Source: Bathynomus jamesi
Lineage: Eukaryota; Arthropoda; Malacostraca; Isopoda; Cirolanidae
Length of the DNA: 64,000 bases
Assembly (NCBI GenBank): GCA_023014485.1
Contig: JAJOZX010007497.1
Span: forward strand, 1-64,000
Direction of reading: 5' to 3'
Part shown: one piece after another, positions 44,139 through 55,900 of the stretch
Layout of the letters: the number at the start of each line of letters is the position of its first letter
Position numbering within the stretch: position 1 is the stretch's first letter
Made by a program: the position numbers and the translations under genes
The notes under the pieces: generated by a model
Told to the model about the DNA's origin: nothing
What the model saw: only the letters and a program-made list of their open reading frames with translations
The model's database searches: none

Positions 44139-45280
44139 AAAAACATATTTTGCAGGACATTTTGAATACAAAGCGGGACGCTGGATTTTTGGATCAAATG
44201 CGGGACTATCCCGCAGAATGCAGTTAAAAGGTACTACTATCTCTATGCCATTTGCAATCCCCATGATTTGGAGAGAGCAAAAAGCTCACTTCAAAGATTA
44301 TTTTTGTTCAACTAAGGTCAATGGTTTTTCCTCGAAAAATAAGAAGAAAATTGAAAACCCGAATCTGTCTTCCGCAATGCGACCAGTATTATATTGTGAA
44401 ATTCTACCAGTTCCTAAGCCCCGTAGATCGTGGAGCTTACTGTAGATAATGATGAACCTGCTGAAATTGAACCTACGGAATTGTCAGATATTGATGAAGA
44501 TCATCGACGAACTCCAAAAACGAGACGTACTTGATAAATCAACCTGAGTTTAATGATCTAGTTTGAGATTTGAATTCATTGAAAAATCAAACAGAACCTT
44601 TAGGGTTCACATTACACGGATGGAACTTGCTTGCAAACGATACCAGCATATCTATTTTTCGCAAATATCAAATATGAAAATTCTTTTCTATGACTGGTGA
44701 TCTTTCTTTTGACGTCGACAGTTTGATGATGGCCCTAGGACACCATTCATAAACCATTAGAATTGAGACTTTTCAGTAATTCGTCAAAACTTAGTTTCAA
44801 GGCTGTCCTTCCATTACTTGAAACAAAAATTTCATCTGATTAGTGACGCCAAAATAAAAGGGAATTTTCGTTGGTCTACAAATAAATGAATTAATTTAAG
44901 CTAATGCCTTTAATGAAGTCCTGAATGAATCTGAAAAACGAGTTTCGAATGTTTTTAAAGAAGTGACCAAGAATTTCTTAGGCAACAAAAAATCGCCAAA
45001 CTATGCAGAATTGGTTGATGAACTTTAAGCTTACAGATCGTTGCAGTGTAATATTAGTTTAAAAATTCATTTTCTGCATTCGCACTTGGATTTTTTCTCG
45101 CCAAACCTGGGAGATGTCAGCGATCAACATGAATAGCGGTTTCATCAGCACATTTCTGCGATGGAGAAACGATACCAGGGCAAGTGGAGTCCAAATATGC
45201 TGGCTGATTATTGCTGGACGCTAATAAGGGGAGCCTGAGATTTCACTTACGAGCGAAAATCATCAAGAAAAACATTTTAA
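44139..45280 (+). pseudogene. CACTG/TTAT-family protein, copy 2, degraded
   Basis: The only copy of the family on the plus strand here. Recognisable blocks: 'PFAIPMIWREQKAHFKDYF' (44250), 'ILPVPKP' (44410), 'GWNLLANDTSISIFRKY' (44620-44670), 'VTKNFLGNKKSPNYAELV' (44965), 'NISLKIHFLHSHLDFF' (45050) and 'YQGKWSPNMLADYCWTL' (45180). Many stops, and the central domain is missing. Its sequence differs enough from the other copies to be another subfamily. Ends not identified. Confidence 0.7.
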
Positions 45281-45599
45281 GTAAATTAAAAACTAATTTA
45301 ATATTGTCTGTGTGTATAGATTATTCTATTATATTCGAATATAAAAAGTGACTTTCTCAAAAAACTGACGTGATAGCAAAATTTCCTGATCATTTCGTAA
45401 TCAGCGTGCAAAAACCTATAGGAATCACCAGATTTCACCTAAGAAAAAAAGGAAAAGTTCAAATTTGTTGAACAGTGTTATTAGGTGAAATGATCGCAGC
45501 GGACAATCAACCATTTTTGAATGTTGATGATCCTCTTCTCTATTGGAAGAATGGTCAATAGAGAGCGATCGTGTGCATGTAGTTGTGGACGATAATGGT

Positions 45600-45700
45600 T
45601 GTAATATTACTAAAGCTGTTCGCTGGAAGCCGTCACCGGGTCTCGAACCCGCAACAGATGGATTCATAGTCAGCGATGCTAACCACCTAGGCGTGACATT
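45600..45700 (-). repeat. tRNA-derived SINE head
   Basis: Minus strand: TGGTTAGCATCGCTGACTAT then GCGGGTTCGAGACCCGG (box B), like the head at 30755-30650. It sits at the edge of the Penelope copy. Confidence 0.6.
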
Positions 45701-45779
45701 GAATGAAAAAGGATTGGCTGTAAATGCAAGCAATATAACAGTTACACACTTTTTATATGTACTGTATATATATGGGATG

Positions 45780-47220
45780 AATTTCACAATTAGACACGTG
45801 AAATGAATGAATGACGCAAACCCAGGAGGAAAAAGAAAAATGATTCCAAGTCCTTTCGTGTATTTAGAAGTACACCTCGTCAGGGAATGAAGGGTGGAGG
45901 CAAGATGACCAAAAATATATACAACGGGACAGAAAAACAAAAAGATTAACACAAGATTAACAAGAGTCGATTAGAGGCAAAAGGTATTTCAACAGGATAT
46001 TGTAAATTTTTAATATTCCCGTACTGTTATTGAAATTATTTTTAAAATGGATAAATGCACATTCTAGAATATTCCTTTCGATTATATCTGTGTTTTTAAC
46101 GAGAGCTTTAGAACTATCCCACTTAATACTATGATTACATCTATACATATGGTTAAACAATGCATTAGAATTATTTGCTGTTCTACACGTATATTTATGC
46201 TGTTTTACCCTAATATCTAACGTTTTACCCGTTTGGCCTATATATAATAAGTCACATTGTGTACATCCGATGGAATACACACAACCAACCAGATTATCCG
46301 GGCTATTCTTTATTAAGCGTGATTTTACAGTATTATTATACTTAAAGACTACACTGATACCAATTGTTTTCAGTAAAGTCAGAAGATATTGAAAATTTAC
46401 ATCGTAAGGTAGGCTAAGGATATTTTTATGCTCAAATTCCTTTAGAGTTACACTATTATAATATCTATTCTTTGCTTTCCTGAGGCAGTTATCTAAAAAT
46501 GAAATAGTGTAACATAATTTAGTACCAATATTCATGATATTGCATAACTCTCAATGCTCTAAGAAACATAGAAGAGAAAATAAAAATGCACACAAGAGTT
46601 ATTATTAGTAAGCTTAGGATAAACTTCAAATTTGAACTAATTAAAGCAGCTCCGAATTTTGAGATCCAGAAAAGATAAGCTTCTGTTATTTTCTTTTTCA
46701 ACCGTGAACTTAATAGATGGGACTAATCTATTGAGCCTACCAAGAAATAAGTCAACATCCAAATTATTAGGTCAAAGGCATAAAATATCCATATATCTGT
46801 ACTGAACAAGGCTAAAATTAACAATAGTAGGCAAAATTCTGCTTTCAAAAAATTTCATATATAAGTTAGCCAATACCGGTGAAAGGGGATTTCCAATCGC
46901 CAATCCAAACGACATAGCATAAAACTTATTTTCAAACTGAAATTTACAATCTTTGACGCAAAGCTTAATTAACTCAATAAGAGTGTTGTGTTGCACAGGG
47001 AAAGAATATTCAGAGATCTTATCTTTTAAAAATCAAGTAGTCATCAACAGGGACTTTTGTGAATAACGAGCATACATCAAAACTTACCATTTTGAAATTA
47101 GGGTCATGAGGAAACTTCAGTTTGTCAATAAGATCCATGCTATTTACAATATGTGACTTGGAAATAAAGGCAACTAACGGCGTTAATAAACTAACTGCAA
47201 CACCCCCTCCCCTTTGCAAC
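45780..47220 (-). mobile_element. Penelope-like element, degraded copy
   Basis: Minus strand. The reverse transcriptase part (47220-46740) has 'MVSFDVCSLFTKVPVD', 'AIGNPLSPVLANLYMKFFES' and 'YRYMD' where 'YMDD' is expected. The GIY-YIG endonuclease part (46330-46000) has 'CVYSIGCTQCDLLYIGQTGK' and the long His/Cys-containing 'LFNHMYRCNHSIKW'. The non-coding 3' region follows to 45780 with a hammerhead-like motif. Frame breaks and an apparent deletion separate the domains. Confidence 0.88.
45843..45888 (-). ncRNA. Hammerhead-ribozyme-like motif in Penelope 3' region
   Basis: Minus strand: stem I strand ATTCC (45888-45884), core CTGACGA (45883-45877), stem II GTGTA with TACAC around a short loop, core GAAA, a very short stem III (AGG/ACTT-type), then stem I return GGAAT (45847-45843). 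Hammerheads of this minimal stem III type are known from Penelope-like elements. One extra G next to the core leaves helix II imperfect. Confidence 0.6.
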
Positions 47221-47274
47221 ATTGATCAACATTTTGCAACATTGCATTGCACTCGTCCATTTTGTGCCCATATA

Positions 47275-47605
47275 CTAGCGAAAACAGACCCTGGCTAAAG
47301 TTGAAATTGTTTGCAAGTTGAATAATGGCAGACTCAAGAATGTTTGTATTAACAAAGTTGCTTGAATGAAAAAAAATTGAAGAATTATTCCAATCAATTC
47401 AATGGAGCAACTCTGACAAATGAATAAAAAAAGCATTCGACGACTGTCCCCTTCTAACATGTGTTCAAAGCTTTTCCTGTCATATTTTTTACAACCAGAT
47501 TTATAGACAATGCCTGAATTATTGGTGGGACTATTCTTTATTATGACATTTTTCACAATATTGTCCTATGAAAATACTACATTAATGTTCAAAAGTTTAA
47601 ATAAG
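47275..47605 (-). pseudogene. Fragment of a second Penelope-type GIY-YIG domain
   Basis: 'KNSPTNNSGIVYKSGCKKYD' followed by 'KSFEHMLEGDSRRM' resembles the same endonuclease but is clearly another subfamily. The preceding 47190-47275 holds TTGCAACATT repeats like those at 16600. Confidence 0.6.
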
Positions 47606-47837
47606 TAACACCGCCCGACACCAATTTTGCTGATTTAATTCTAACACCTGTTTTTAGGTAACTTTGGTGTGCTGATTTAAAAAATCACCTTAGTTTTTGC
47701 CTATCACGTCAGGTTTTCGATTAATCAAATACGGATATTTTGGAGATATCGCATTTTGGCAGGGTTATGCCCAATTTTTTTTCTTTTCAAAAAATAAGTT
47801 TTTACATACTCAGATGGAAAAGTAAACAATTGTGCAG

Positions 47838-50800
47838 TAGGGCGGATCGAAAATGAGGTTTTTAAACGTTTTTTCGAAATTCAAATATGGCTAGTGCGGA
47901 AAATATGTGGGTGCTATAGATAATGACTGTGCATAAATATTAGTCCTGCGAAATTATATCTTCAGGTGCCACAAAGCCGTCGAAAAAATGAAATATAATG
48001 ATTTTCTTATATTCTGCATTAGTACAATAACTGAAACTTACTTGTTATTATTATATATAAGTGTTCCAATTACCAAAATAGTTACTGAATTACGCAGCTC
48101 TTAGTTTATTTAGATCAATGTTCTTTTGATTAATGATCTAAATAATCCAGAACTCACCACGAGGAGGTAGCTGCGTGTCGAGCTCCACCCATGCCCTCCC
48201 AACCACCCATCCTTGCGCATGTTTTTTTCTATTAACGTTTTACTTAAACTTTATATTCAGCTTTACTTTCGAATGATGGCATTTTTTTACGTGACTGAAG
48301 TGTTGATCTTATGAAGCCATCTCGCGCGTTCAATCCAAATACTTTTGATGATGCTTCAGTCACTAATTTTACCATTCTTTCTACTACTTGTGTATGACAA
48401 GGGAATTTCTCGAATGGAGGGGTACTCTTGTTTTCTATGAATTCTTCAATCTCATTTTCTGTCAGGTGTCTTGTCACAGGTGGTTCAGTGACAATGCATT
48501 TTTGCCAATTAATTAAATCAGTATAATCAGTAGCTTCAAATTGAATAACAGGTACTGTGAAACGCCTCACAACTTTTTCCTTGTTTGTTTGCCTTGCTTT
48601 CTTTATTCGCCTCCACGCTAATTCTCTTATGGCGCTGCGGTCATCATGAATCATCGATGCTAGAATATTTTCTGGATTTGCAAAAAATGCATTTCTTTGT
48701 ATGACAGGGTTTACAATATCCTTTACTTCGTCATTCAGTGTTCTTGTTAGTTCAATAGTTTTGAAAACATGTTTTGAGCCATTGACAAAAGACGTACTTT
48801 GCTTAATAGAAAACCACATTGGGATGTAGACCTTCATTATAAAAGAAGCAATGTTCATGAGGTTCTCAGATGGACTTACAGTTGAAACGTATAGACGAAG
48901 CAAACGATTTGCTGTAGTCAGCCATCGTGAATGTGCCATTTTGCCTGGACTACGATGAGCAAGATCTGGAGAGCAATATCCCTTTGTTATGGCCTGATGA
49001 ATATCAATTAGATATTTTTGGTCGGTGCTAAGATCTTCACAGTCTACAGTTGGTTCCTCAGCATCAATCCTTTCAAACTCGACAATAGGAAGACTCTCAC
49101 AGTTCTCTAATTCCCTGCCAATAGGACCGGTGAATCCGCGGGGGCCAGATGTTTTTCCATCCAGCTTTGCAACTAAATGGCGTAATGGCAATTCATTGGC
49201 ATGGAGCTGGCACACTAAATGTTGAACTGGCTTCTTCAGCTTCAATTCTATAAGCCTTATAACGCCTCCCTTTTCTCCAGTGTTGACTGCTGCACCATCG
49301 CATCCAATGGCAACAAGGTTTTCCAGGTTCATGTCATTATTTCCAATATACTCAAACATTCCTTTACATATTTCTTCAGCTGATCCAGAATTCACAGAAT
49401 AATGGCCCAAATAATCTGAACCAGGTTCTCTCACTAAAGTGATATGTTCTTCTGTTACCTTCTTCTGATATACTTTGGACTCTTTTTTTCTTGGAAGAGT
49501 GTAGAATCTTTTCGACCATCAAATAGATTCCTCTGATTGGGACCTGATTTTGATCTTTCATAATTTCTGATCTCTTCTTTTGTCTTTCTCTTCTGGTTTT
49601 ACTCCAATCCACTACTTCAGATGTATTGTCAATAGAAACTTCTCCAATATCTTGCAATACTGCACTAACAATGAATGCTGCAGCTCGATCTGAAACTGCA
49701 GTCCTGTCACAAGCAGTAGCCACTGAAGGTAGATTTGTAGTTTTCCTTTTCTTGAATAATTGTTCTTCAGGTTGTTCGAGCTTTCTCTTCGAGCTAACTG
49801 GCTCTGGAAATGTATCGTCTGATATTTCGCCAGATTCACTTTCACTATTTGATGTCGATGATGATAATTCAACATTTGTATCCTGCAATTTCTCCTGTGA
49901 AGATTCTTTGGTGAGCCTCACAGCTTCTTTTTGCTTTCTCAGCAACGTAGATGCTTTTTTCTTTGAGAGTGTAATATCTACTCTATCAATAAACAGTTTT
50001 CTTTCACTCCTTTGATCTAAGAGGAACGTCACTTCTTCCTTTGGAACCGTTTTTTCTTTGGGACAAGAACATTGTGTTAGTACTTTGCACTTGCACGCTG
50101 CAATGTCAAAAAGTTTCGTGTGTGCTTCTTTTTTGAACATATCAATCTTTGCTTTGTAAGCTTCAGAATTTTTTCTGCTTTGGTATGGCTTCATAATGAC
50201 ACGATACTTTTCGTGGTAGCTTCTGAACATTGTTTCAATTCGCCTGTCTGACAGAATTGGGACGGAAGCACTTTCCCAAATTGTTTTCAATTTATCAACA
50301 ACTTGTTCTAATATTTTAGATATTGAAGGATCTTTATTAGTATTCTGTTTCAAATCGTTTCTTACAAACAAGTAATATTTAAAAACTCCTTCGTATGTAG
50401 GAAGATTCCTGTGCCACAAATCTTCCCCCATACCAAACATGGGGCACTCAGTTGAGGCCCTGGTTGATTTTGCACAAACTCGAGACATTTTGAAAGTATA
50501 CAAATCTGAAAAAGAAAGAGCTAATATCAATTATACGTTAATTTCAGTTAATAGTACATGGCAAACTTAGGGCAACACAATACAGAAATGCAAAATATAT
50601 AAGAAATATAGTTTAGACTATCTGAGTAACGCCAACAACAGAACACCCACCTGCTACGAGAGCGACAGCTACACTGAACCGAGGTACTCACGTGACAGCT
50701 GAGTGAGCTGACTATAGAAAACTGTTTTTAGAGAATAGAAACTTTTTTTAAAGGTTGACTGAGCTATTTTTATACAAGTGTGAATAAATTCTTGTCTATT

Positions 50801-50998
50801 GTGCATCGTGGACTCTTCTGTAATTATTGGTTAAAATCTGCTTTTTTCAATTTTTTTCAATATTGAAGGTCATTGTGGCACCTGAAGATATTAATGTTAT
50901 GATTTTAAATTTATACCAGCTTATTTCCTCACTACTCCACACATTTTCCACACTAGCCAATTTGAAAATTCGAAAAATGAGTTTTTCACTCCGCCCTA
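47838..50998 (-). mobile_element. DNA transposon with TAGGGCGGA ends and 8-bp target duplication
   Basis: 3161 bp between perfect 8-bp duplications TTGTGCAG (47830-47837 and 50999-51006). The inverted ends start TAGGGCGGA and stay similar, with gaps, for about 140 bp, including GGCTAGTG and ATCTTCAGGTGCCACAA. The intact pre-insertion site is seen in the 30.8-kb copy. One transposase gene on the minus strand. I cannot place it in a named superfamily. Confidence 0.92.
48244..50488 (-). pseudogene. Transposase-like protein of the TAGGGCGGA element
   Basis: Multi-copy arthropod-type protein of unknown mechanism. N-terminal part (50488-49500) begins 'MSRVCAKSTRASTECPMFGM', contains 'CKCKVLTQCSCPKEK' and a charged, Ser-rich linker with 'KKRKTT'. 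C-terminal part (49434-48244) has 'AIGCDGAAVNTGEKGGVIRL', 'PVQHLVCQLHANELPLRHL' and 'GPIGRELE', which look like an RNase H-type catalytic fold. A 'FTPPFEKFPCHTQ'-like block near 48420 is also present. Two frame changes between 49510 and 49440 disrupt the junction. A likely 5' acceptor, CTTTCTTTTTCAG, precedes the ATG, suggesting a leader intron. Confidence 0.75.
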
Positions 50999-51839
50999 TT
51001 GTGCAGGGAGTGAACTTTAATATACAATGGTAATATTGACACATAAAGTGATTAAAAGTGTTTAAATAAGCAAAAAATGAATCCATATTAAAGCAAGCAC
51101 GGGACCAGTTTTCTTAACATTGTCTTTTTCTTGTTTTCTTACTTTTCAGTGCTGATAAATTTTCTCTTATAGGACTTCCTAGAATGAGAGATGTCAAGAC
51201 AATCTCTTTGCAGGCTCCAGCAGTAGTCAGCCATCATATGGGTATCCCATCTTCCTTGGTATCGTTCTTCCATCACTTTGATATCTTGGTGGAACCTTTC
51301 ACCTTGCTCTTCACTAACATCACCAAGATTTTCTGGAAATTTATCCAGATGACTGTTGAGATAGTGAACTTTAATGCTCATGTTGCAACCCAACTGCTGA
51401 GAGTTTACAAGTAAATCCTTTACAAGATCTTTATAATTTTCAGACTTTTTGTTTCCTAGGAAGTTCTTAACTACTGCCACAAAAGCATTCCAAGCTCTTG
51501 CCTCCGTTTCCGTCATTGAGTTACTTTTAGATTTAATGCACAGATTTGCGTATTCCACAGATAAAATTTTAACAGCAAAACAGCTGTTAACAGGTCTCAA
51601 AAATCATCAATTTGATAAGCGCCCTTCATGGATCACCCAAAATAGGCATATTGCATTGCACGAAAACCTTATGTGATGGACAAAATCTAAGGTGATTTTT
51701 TAAATCAGCACATCAATATTATCCAGAAACAGGTCTTAGAATTAAATCAGCAGCAAAAAAAATTTTTTTTGTTGGGCAGTGCTATCATCTGCAAAAAAAA
51801 ATGTTGAACAGTGTAATTTACGATACATATATCTTTGGA

Positions 51840-52150
51840 TTTATTTGAATTAATTTCCCACACCTTCTTCTGCTTGGGAAACACTGACTTAATGTTTGTT
51901 GACCTGATTCAGCTTTCTTGCTCATTCCTGGAATTAGTGGTGCAGGGTGTGATGAATCAATAGTCGTAGTTTCTTTCTGTGCCAAAGTCGCCTCATAAGT
52001 GGGACAATATTTGTTACGAAGATGAATACTGAATCCGGTTGTAATAAAATTGTTGGATCCTTTCCACCGCTAGAAATAAGTATCCCGCATTTTTGCATTT
52101 AACTTTAGGATCCTTCTGGTTGGCATAAAATAGTTGCCATATAATACTAC
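51840..52150 (-). pseudogene. hAT BED-finger N-terminal remnant
   Basis: Minus strand: 'KVKCKNAGY' (about 52100), 'RNKYCPTYEATLAQKE' (52020) and 'PLIPGMSKKA' (51920) follow the order of a BED zinc finger and linker of hAT transposases. Frame breaks; no catalytic domain follows. Confidence 0.5.
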
Positions 52151-52914
52151 GTTTAGAACTTATTTAGATCTTACTTTTTTAGTAACTGCATAATGATTAC
52201 ATAATTAAGATAATGATTAATGATAACAAAAAATAGATCTGGAATAAAAATTAAATGTTATTCCTGAGAATACTTTATAAATTTGAGTAAAAAATATTTT
52301 AATAAAATACAGTGCAACCAACCGTGCTTTATTGGTAAATACGTCTTCAAAACCTTATTATAAAGACTTCTTTAGAGTTTTTAAACTACGACCTTATTAT
52401 GTAATATATACTATATCATTCTAAGCAACTCCACTGAACGTTTGACTTGATCTTAGCTCGGTTTATTAATCACGACACCAATAAAAAGCTTTCAATTAAG
52501 TTAATGCAACAAATAATGATTGTGCCACACAAGATTGAAGCGAGATGACTGATTGTGCACATAGTTGTTAAGATCCGACGATTCATCATTGTACCACAAA
52601 TGGCCCTGAAAGAACCCGTGTAATCACTCGGCTGAGTCACTGGGCGGTGCTTTAAAATGTTTAATGTTTTGAGAAGCACGCATTCGCCCTTACTCCTGAT
52701 TGGCGTATGCAGAACGTTCCTTCTGTTGCTATCGAAAGTGAAGCTTGAATGTGTTCTATAATTTTCTTTGTTTTGGACTAATATCCAGGCATTTATTCAT
52801 GAAAATCGGCAGTTAACTCTCCCATATCGCACCCGCGCTGGCGATGATGGGAAATTGTTTTGACGTCTCCATGTAAAAAGAAAAAACTGATAAACTAGAA
52901 GAAACGCAGGGACA
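52151..52914. other. No recognised gene
   Basis: AT-rich sequence with one 69-codon minus-strand frame (52679-52470) that shows no family signature. I see no repeat structure. Confidence 0.4.
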
Positions 52915-53400
52915 TTTCACAGCTAAGAGTGATGGCTGAAAGAACTCAACTACTGGAAAAGACTAGTAAACTAAATCTGTACTCCTGGAAAGAAGAAAAT
53001 GGAAAATGATCGAAAAACTGGTACGAAACCTCAAACTAAACCCATTACCATCCAAACAACGCTGGAAAATAGGAAACGCAAAATGTGTAGTGTCCCCAAA
53101 TTAAAGGCCCGACAAGGGACCTCTTCAACACTTCAACATTGAAGAAAAATAGCTTTGTTGCCAGGGGACTAAGACTTTTTAACCAGCTTCCAAAAGACCT
53201 CAGGAACGTGATAATGGTCAAAGTTGAAGTCTTCAAGAGAAGACTAGATGCCTGGCTCAGGACGGAAACAGATGACCCGGGTGTACCTGGCTATGTGCGG
53301 TGGAGAGCGCAAGAGGGCAACTCGCCCCTCCACCAAGCCAGGCCTAGAGGCGGGGCTATCAGCTTGACCTTCGTGTGAAGAGAGACCAATGCACGGAACT
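52915..53400 (+). pseudogene. L2-like LINE 3' end
   Basis: Frame 53139-53378 reads 'SFVARGLRLFNQLPKDLRNV', then 'VFKRRLDAWLRTETDDPGV' and 'PGY', the standard C-terminus of L2-like reverse transcriptases in arthropods. Upstream part to 52915 is in broken frames. Confidence 0.7.
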
Positions 53401-53608
53401 ACAACGAGGTTAACAACGTTATATAACTTTAAAAAAAATTTAGCAGAAACATAAATGGTGGTCGCCAAACTTCATATTATTTGTATATACATACCTACTT
53501 GAACTTAAATAAAACAAACAAATAAACGCAGTCGGAATTCTGCGAAGTCGCACTGTGGTAGCGGCCGCAGGGTGGCCCTTAAACTTCATACTATTGTCTA
53601 TGTATTAT

Positions 53609-55900
53609 CACTGGGGAACACAACTTTTGGTGACTTAGACGTTAGACCTGTTTCTGGGTATATTGAGGTCGCTGATTCTAAATATGACATTAGTTTTTCT
53701 CCATCAGCTCTGCTTATCAAGATATGATATATATCTATATATATTTCTATATAATGTATATAATATTATATAATTGCTGACTGGCAATCACTGTTGTTGT
53801 CAATTGAATACAAAGGTATGATGAATGTCAGCAAAAATAGTGTATTAACATCAAACAAGCATAAGGTACGAAAAATATTTCTTAAATTCAAACAAGCTTG
53901 AGACACGAACGGCAAAAAAAGTTCTTTCATTGAGACATCTCACATAAACCGCGTTTCTGAGATTTCTTGCGATGAGATGTGCCAGGACATTCGCGTTGGA
54001 TGCTCCAGCAGTAATCTGCCATCATGTGAGTGTCCCATCGTCCGCGGTACTGTTCTTCCATGGTCCTTAGTTCTTGGTGAAATCGTTCACCCTGTTCCTC
54101 GCTTAGATCACCGAGGTTATCTGGGAAACGATCCAAATGACTGTGGAGGTAATGCAGTTTGATGCTCATTTTACAGCCAAGTTTACAAAAAGAAGAGAGC
54201 ATATTCTCCACTAGTTCACCGTAGTTATCGGCCTTATAGTTCCCAAGGAAATTCTTCACAACCATACTAAACGATGACCACGCACGTGCCTCAATGTTGT
54301 CCATTGAATCTTGGAAACGCGGGTCTTTCATGAGTTCCTGGATTTGCGGTCCATCGAAAATACCTGCCTTCAGCTTTTCCATGCTCAGCGCAGGAAATTT
54401 TCTACATATGTAGCCAAAACACGTCCCATCTCTGTTCAAAGCCTTTATAAATTGTTTCATCAAACCTAGTTTGATGTGCAGTGGTGGCAATATGATCCTT
54501 TCTCTGTCAACCAAAGCTTCTTTGATATTTTTTCTCCAACCACCATGTTTTCTCTCAGAGGCCACTGTCTTCTCACCCAGTGTTCATCTTTAGCTCTACT
54601 GTCCCAGAGACATATAAAGCACGGGTACTTGGTGTACCCGCTCTGCTGGCCCAGGAGAAAATTCACCATCTTCAGATCCACACAGATCACCCATTGGTGG
54701 TCTCGGTATGATATCTTTTCTAGGACTAGGGCGACTGTCCCGTGCTCTTCTCTCATACCGACTGAGTGACCAATTGGGATTGATCTGTATCTGTTGCCGT
54801 TGTGTAGAAGAACACATTTTAGGCTCCGTTTGGAGCTATCTATGAATAACCGCCATTCACTTGGTGTGTATTCCGATATGCCCATTTTCATCAGCAATCC
54901 GCGCACATTGTTGCAGAAAACTAAATCGTTCTCTTTTGAGAAGAAGGGCAGTAAATCCTTTTCTCTGTCGCGATATAATGTGATTTTGGTTCCCGGCAGC
55001 AGTAAATTTTTTCTCCCAGCCTGGAAGCTAACAATTCAGACGATTTCTTCGAAAGACTTAAGTCCCTTATGAGGTCGTTTAATTCGTGTTGACTAAAACC
55101 TTCTGCAACTGATGACAGTCCTTCGAAATCACTGTCATTTTGCCCACATATGCTTTCTTTGTCAGTAGCAGATTCATCATCTTCTTGAGGGAGCTCTGGA
55201 AGATGGCTGAATGATGGGACAGGTATCTCATCTGAATGTGAAACAGGCCGTCTAGCTGAGTCTATGTCAGGATACGTCCATTTACTCCGGTTACGTCCAT
55301 TGATGCCCTTTATATTCACCAAACAAAAGTAACAGTCATCACTGTGGTTTCTCTGTTCTCTCCATACCATTGGTATACCAAATTTCAGGCACCTCCTCTT
55401 TCCGTTGGTCCATTGCCGCAGATGCTCCGTACACGTTTTACACACAACATGAGGAGCCCATGGCTTATCTTGGTCCCCTAGTTGTACTTTGTACTTTGAA
55501 ATAGGCAAAATAAGCTTTTTTCACAAAATCAGTAATAGTTTTTCTCTGTTCAATGAACGTGTACTCTCCGCAGATAAAACAAAACACATCTGGATGATTT
55601 AAACACTTTCTTCGTGATGAAGCCATGTCAACACCTGTAACAGGAAAGAATTCACGTTAGTACATGTACAATACACATGCAAAACAGCAACATCAGCAAA
55701 ATCATAGCTACAATTTACGAGCAACTCATAATACCGTTCCAGAAGGGTAATAAAGTAGGTAATGACGTATGCAATATCTCAAAAACTAGAGCTGCTAGAA
55801 CAAAATGGATGATATTTTCCGAATCAGTGGCATGAAAATATCCAGAATAAGGTCTAAAATCTCAGGCACCAAGAAAAAACATTTTTTTTGTTCCACAGTG
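53609..55900 (-). mobile_element. CACTG/TTAT transposon, copy 4, most complete
   Basis: 2292 bp, flanked on both sides by TTAT (53605-53608 and 55901-55904). Inverted ends CACTGGGGAACA and (right, inverted) CACTGTGGAACA, with further matches such as TTAGACCT and CTGATTC. Contains an almost full-length family protein on the minus strand. Confidence 0.9.
53930..55627 (-). pseudogene. CACTG/TTAT-family transposase-like protein, nearly complete
   Basis: Best copy for judging the family. Start 'MASSRRKCLNHPDVFCFICG' (about 55625); zinc-binding 'PHVVCKTCTEHLRQW' and 'WREQRNHSDDCYFCLV' (55450-55300); 'LNDLIRDLSLSKKSSELLAS' (55090); 'EWRLFIDSSKRSLKCVLLHN' (54860-54800); 'VDLKMVNFLLG' (54680); 'YPCFICLWDSRAKDEHW' (54630-54580); 'PPLHIKLGLMKQFIKAL' (54490); 'KNFLGN' (54245); 'HSHLDRFPDNLGDLSEEQGE' (54150-54090); 'YRGRWDTHMMADYCWSIQRE' (54040-53980). 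A 7-bp tandem duplication (AAAGTAC twice, near 55490) breaks the frame early; other shifts lie near 55000 and 54520. Acidic residues in 'FIDSS', 'VDLKM' and 'GERFHQE' may be catalytic; this is a guess. Confidence 0.75.

Larger units (their letters stand above)
47609..51781 (-). mobile_element. CACTG/TTAT transposon, copy 3, carrying a nested transposon
   Basis: Left terminal region (47609-47837) and right part (50999-51781) match the 30.8-kb copy nearly base for base. Between them is a 3.2-kb nested element. Coding remnant on the minus strand at 51600-51139 with 'RAWNAFVAVVKNFLGN' and 'HSHLDKFPENLGDVSEE'-type C-terminus. Left end mutated (CACCGCCCGAC), right end GTTGGGCAGTG. The flanks GTAA and CTAT do not match, so the target duplication is lost or altered. 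Confidence 0.8.

Noticed and set aside
45425..45952. 175-codon minus-strand frame
   Set aside because: It translates a SINE head, the Penelope 3' region and the hammerhead-like motif; not a protein gene.
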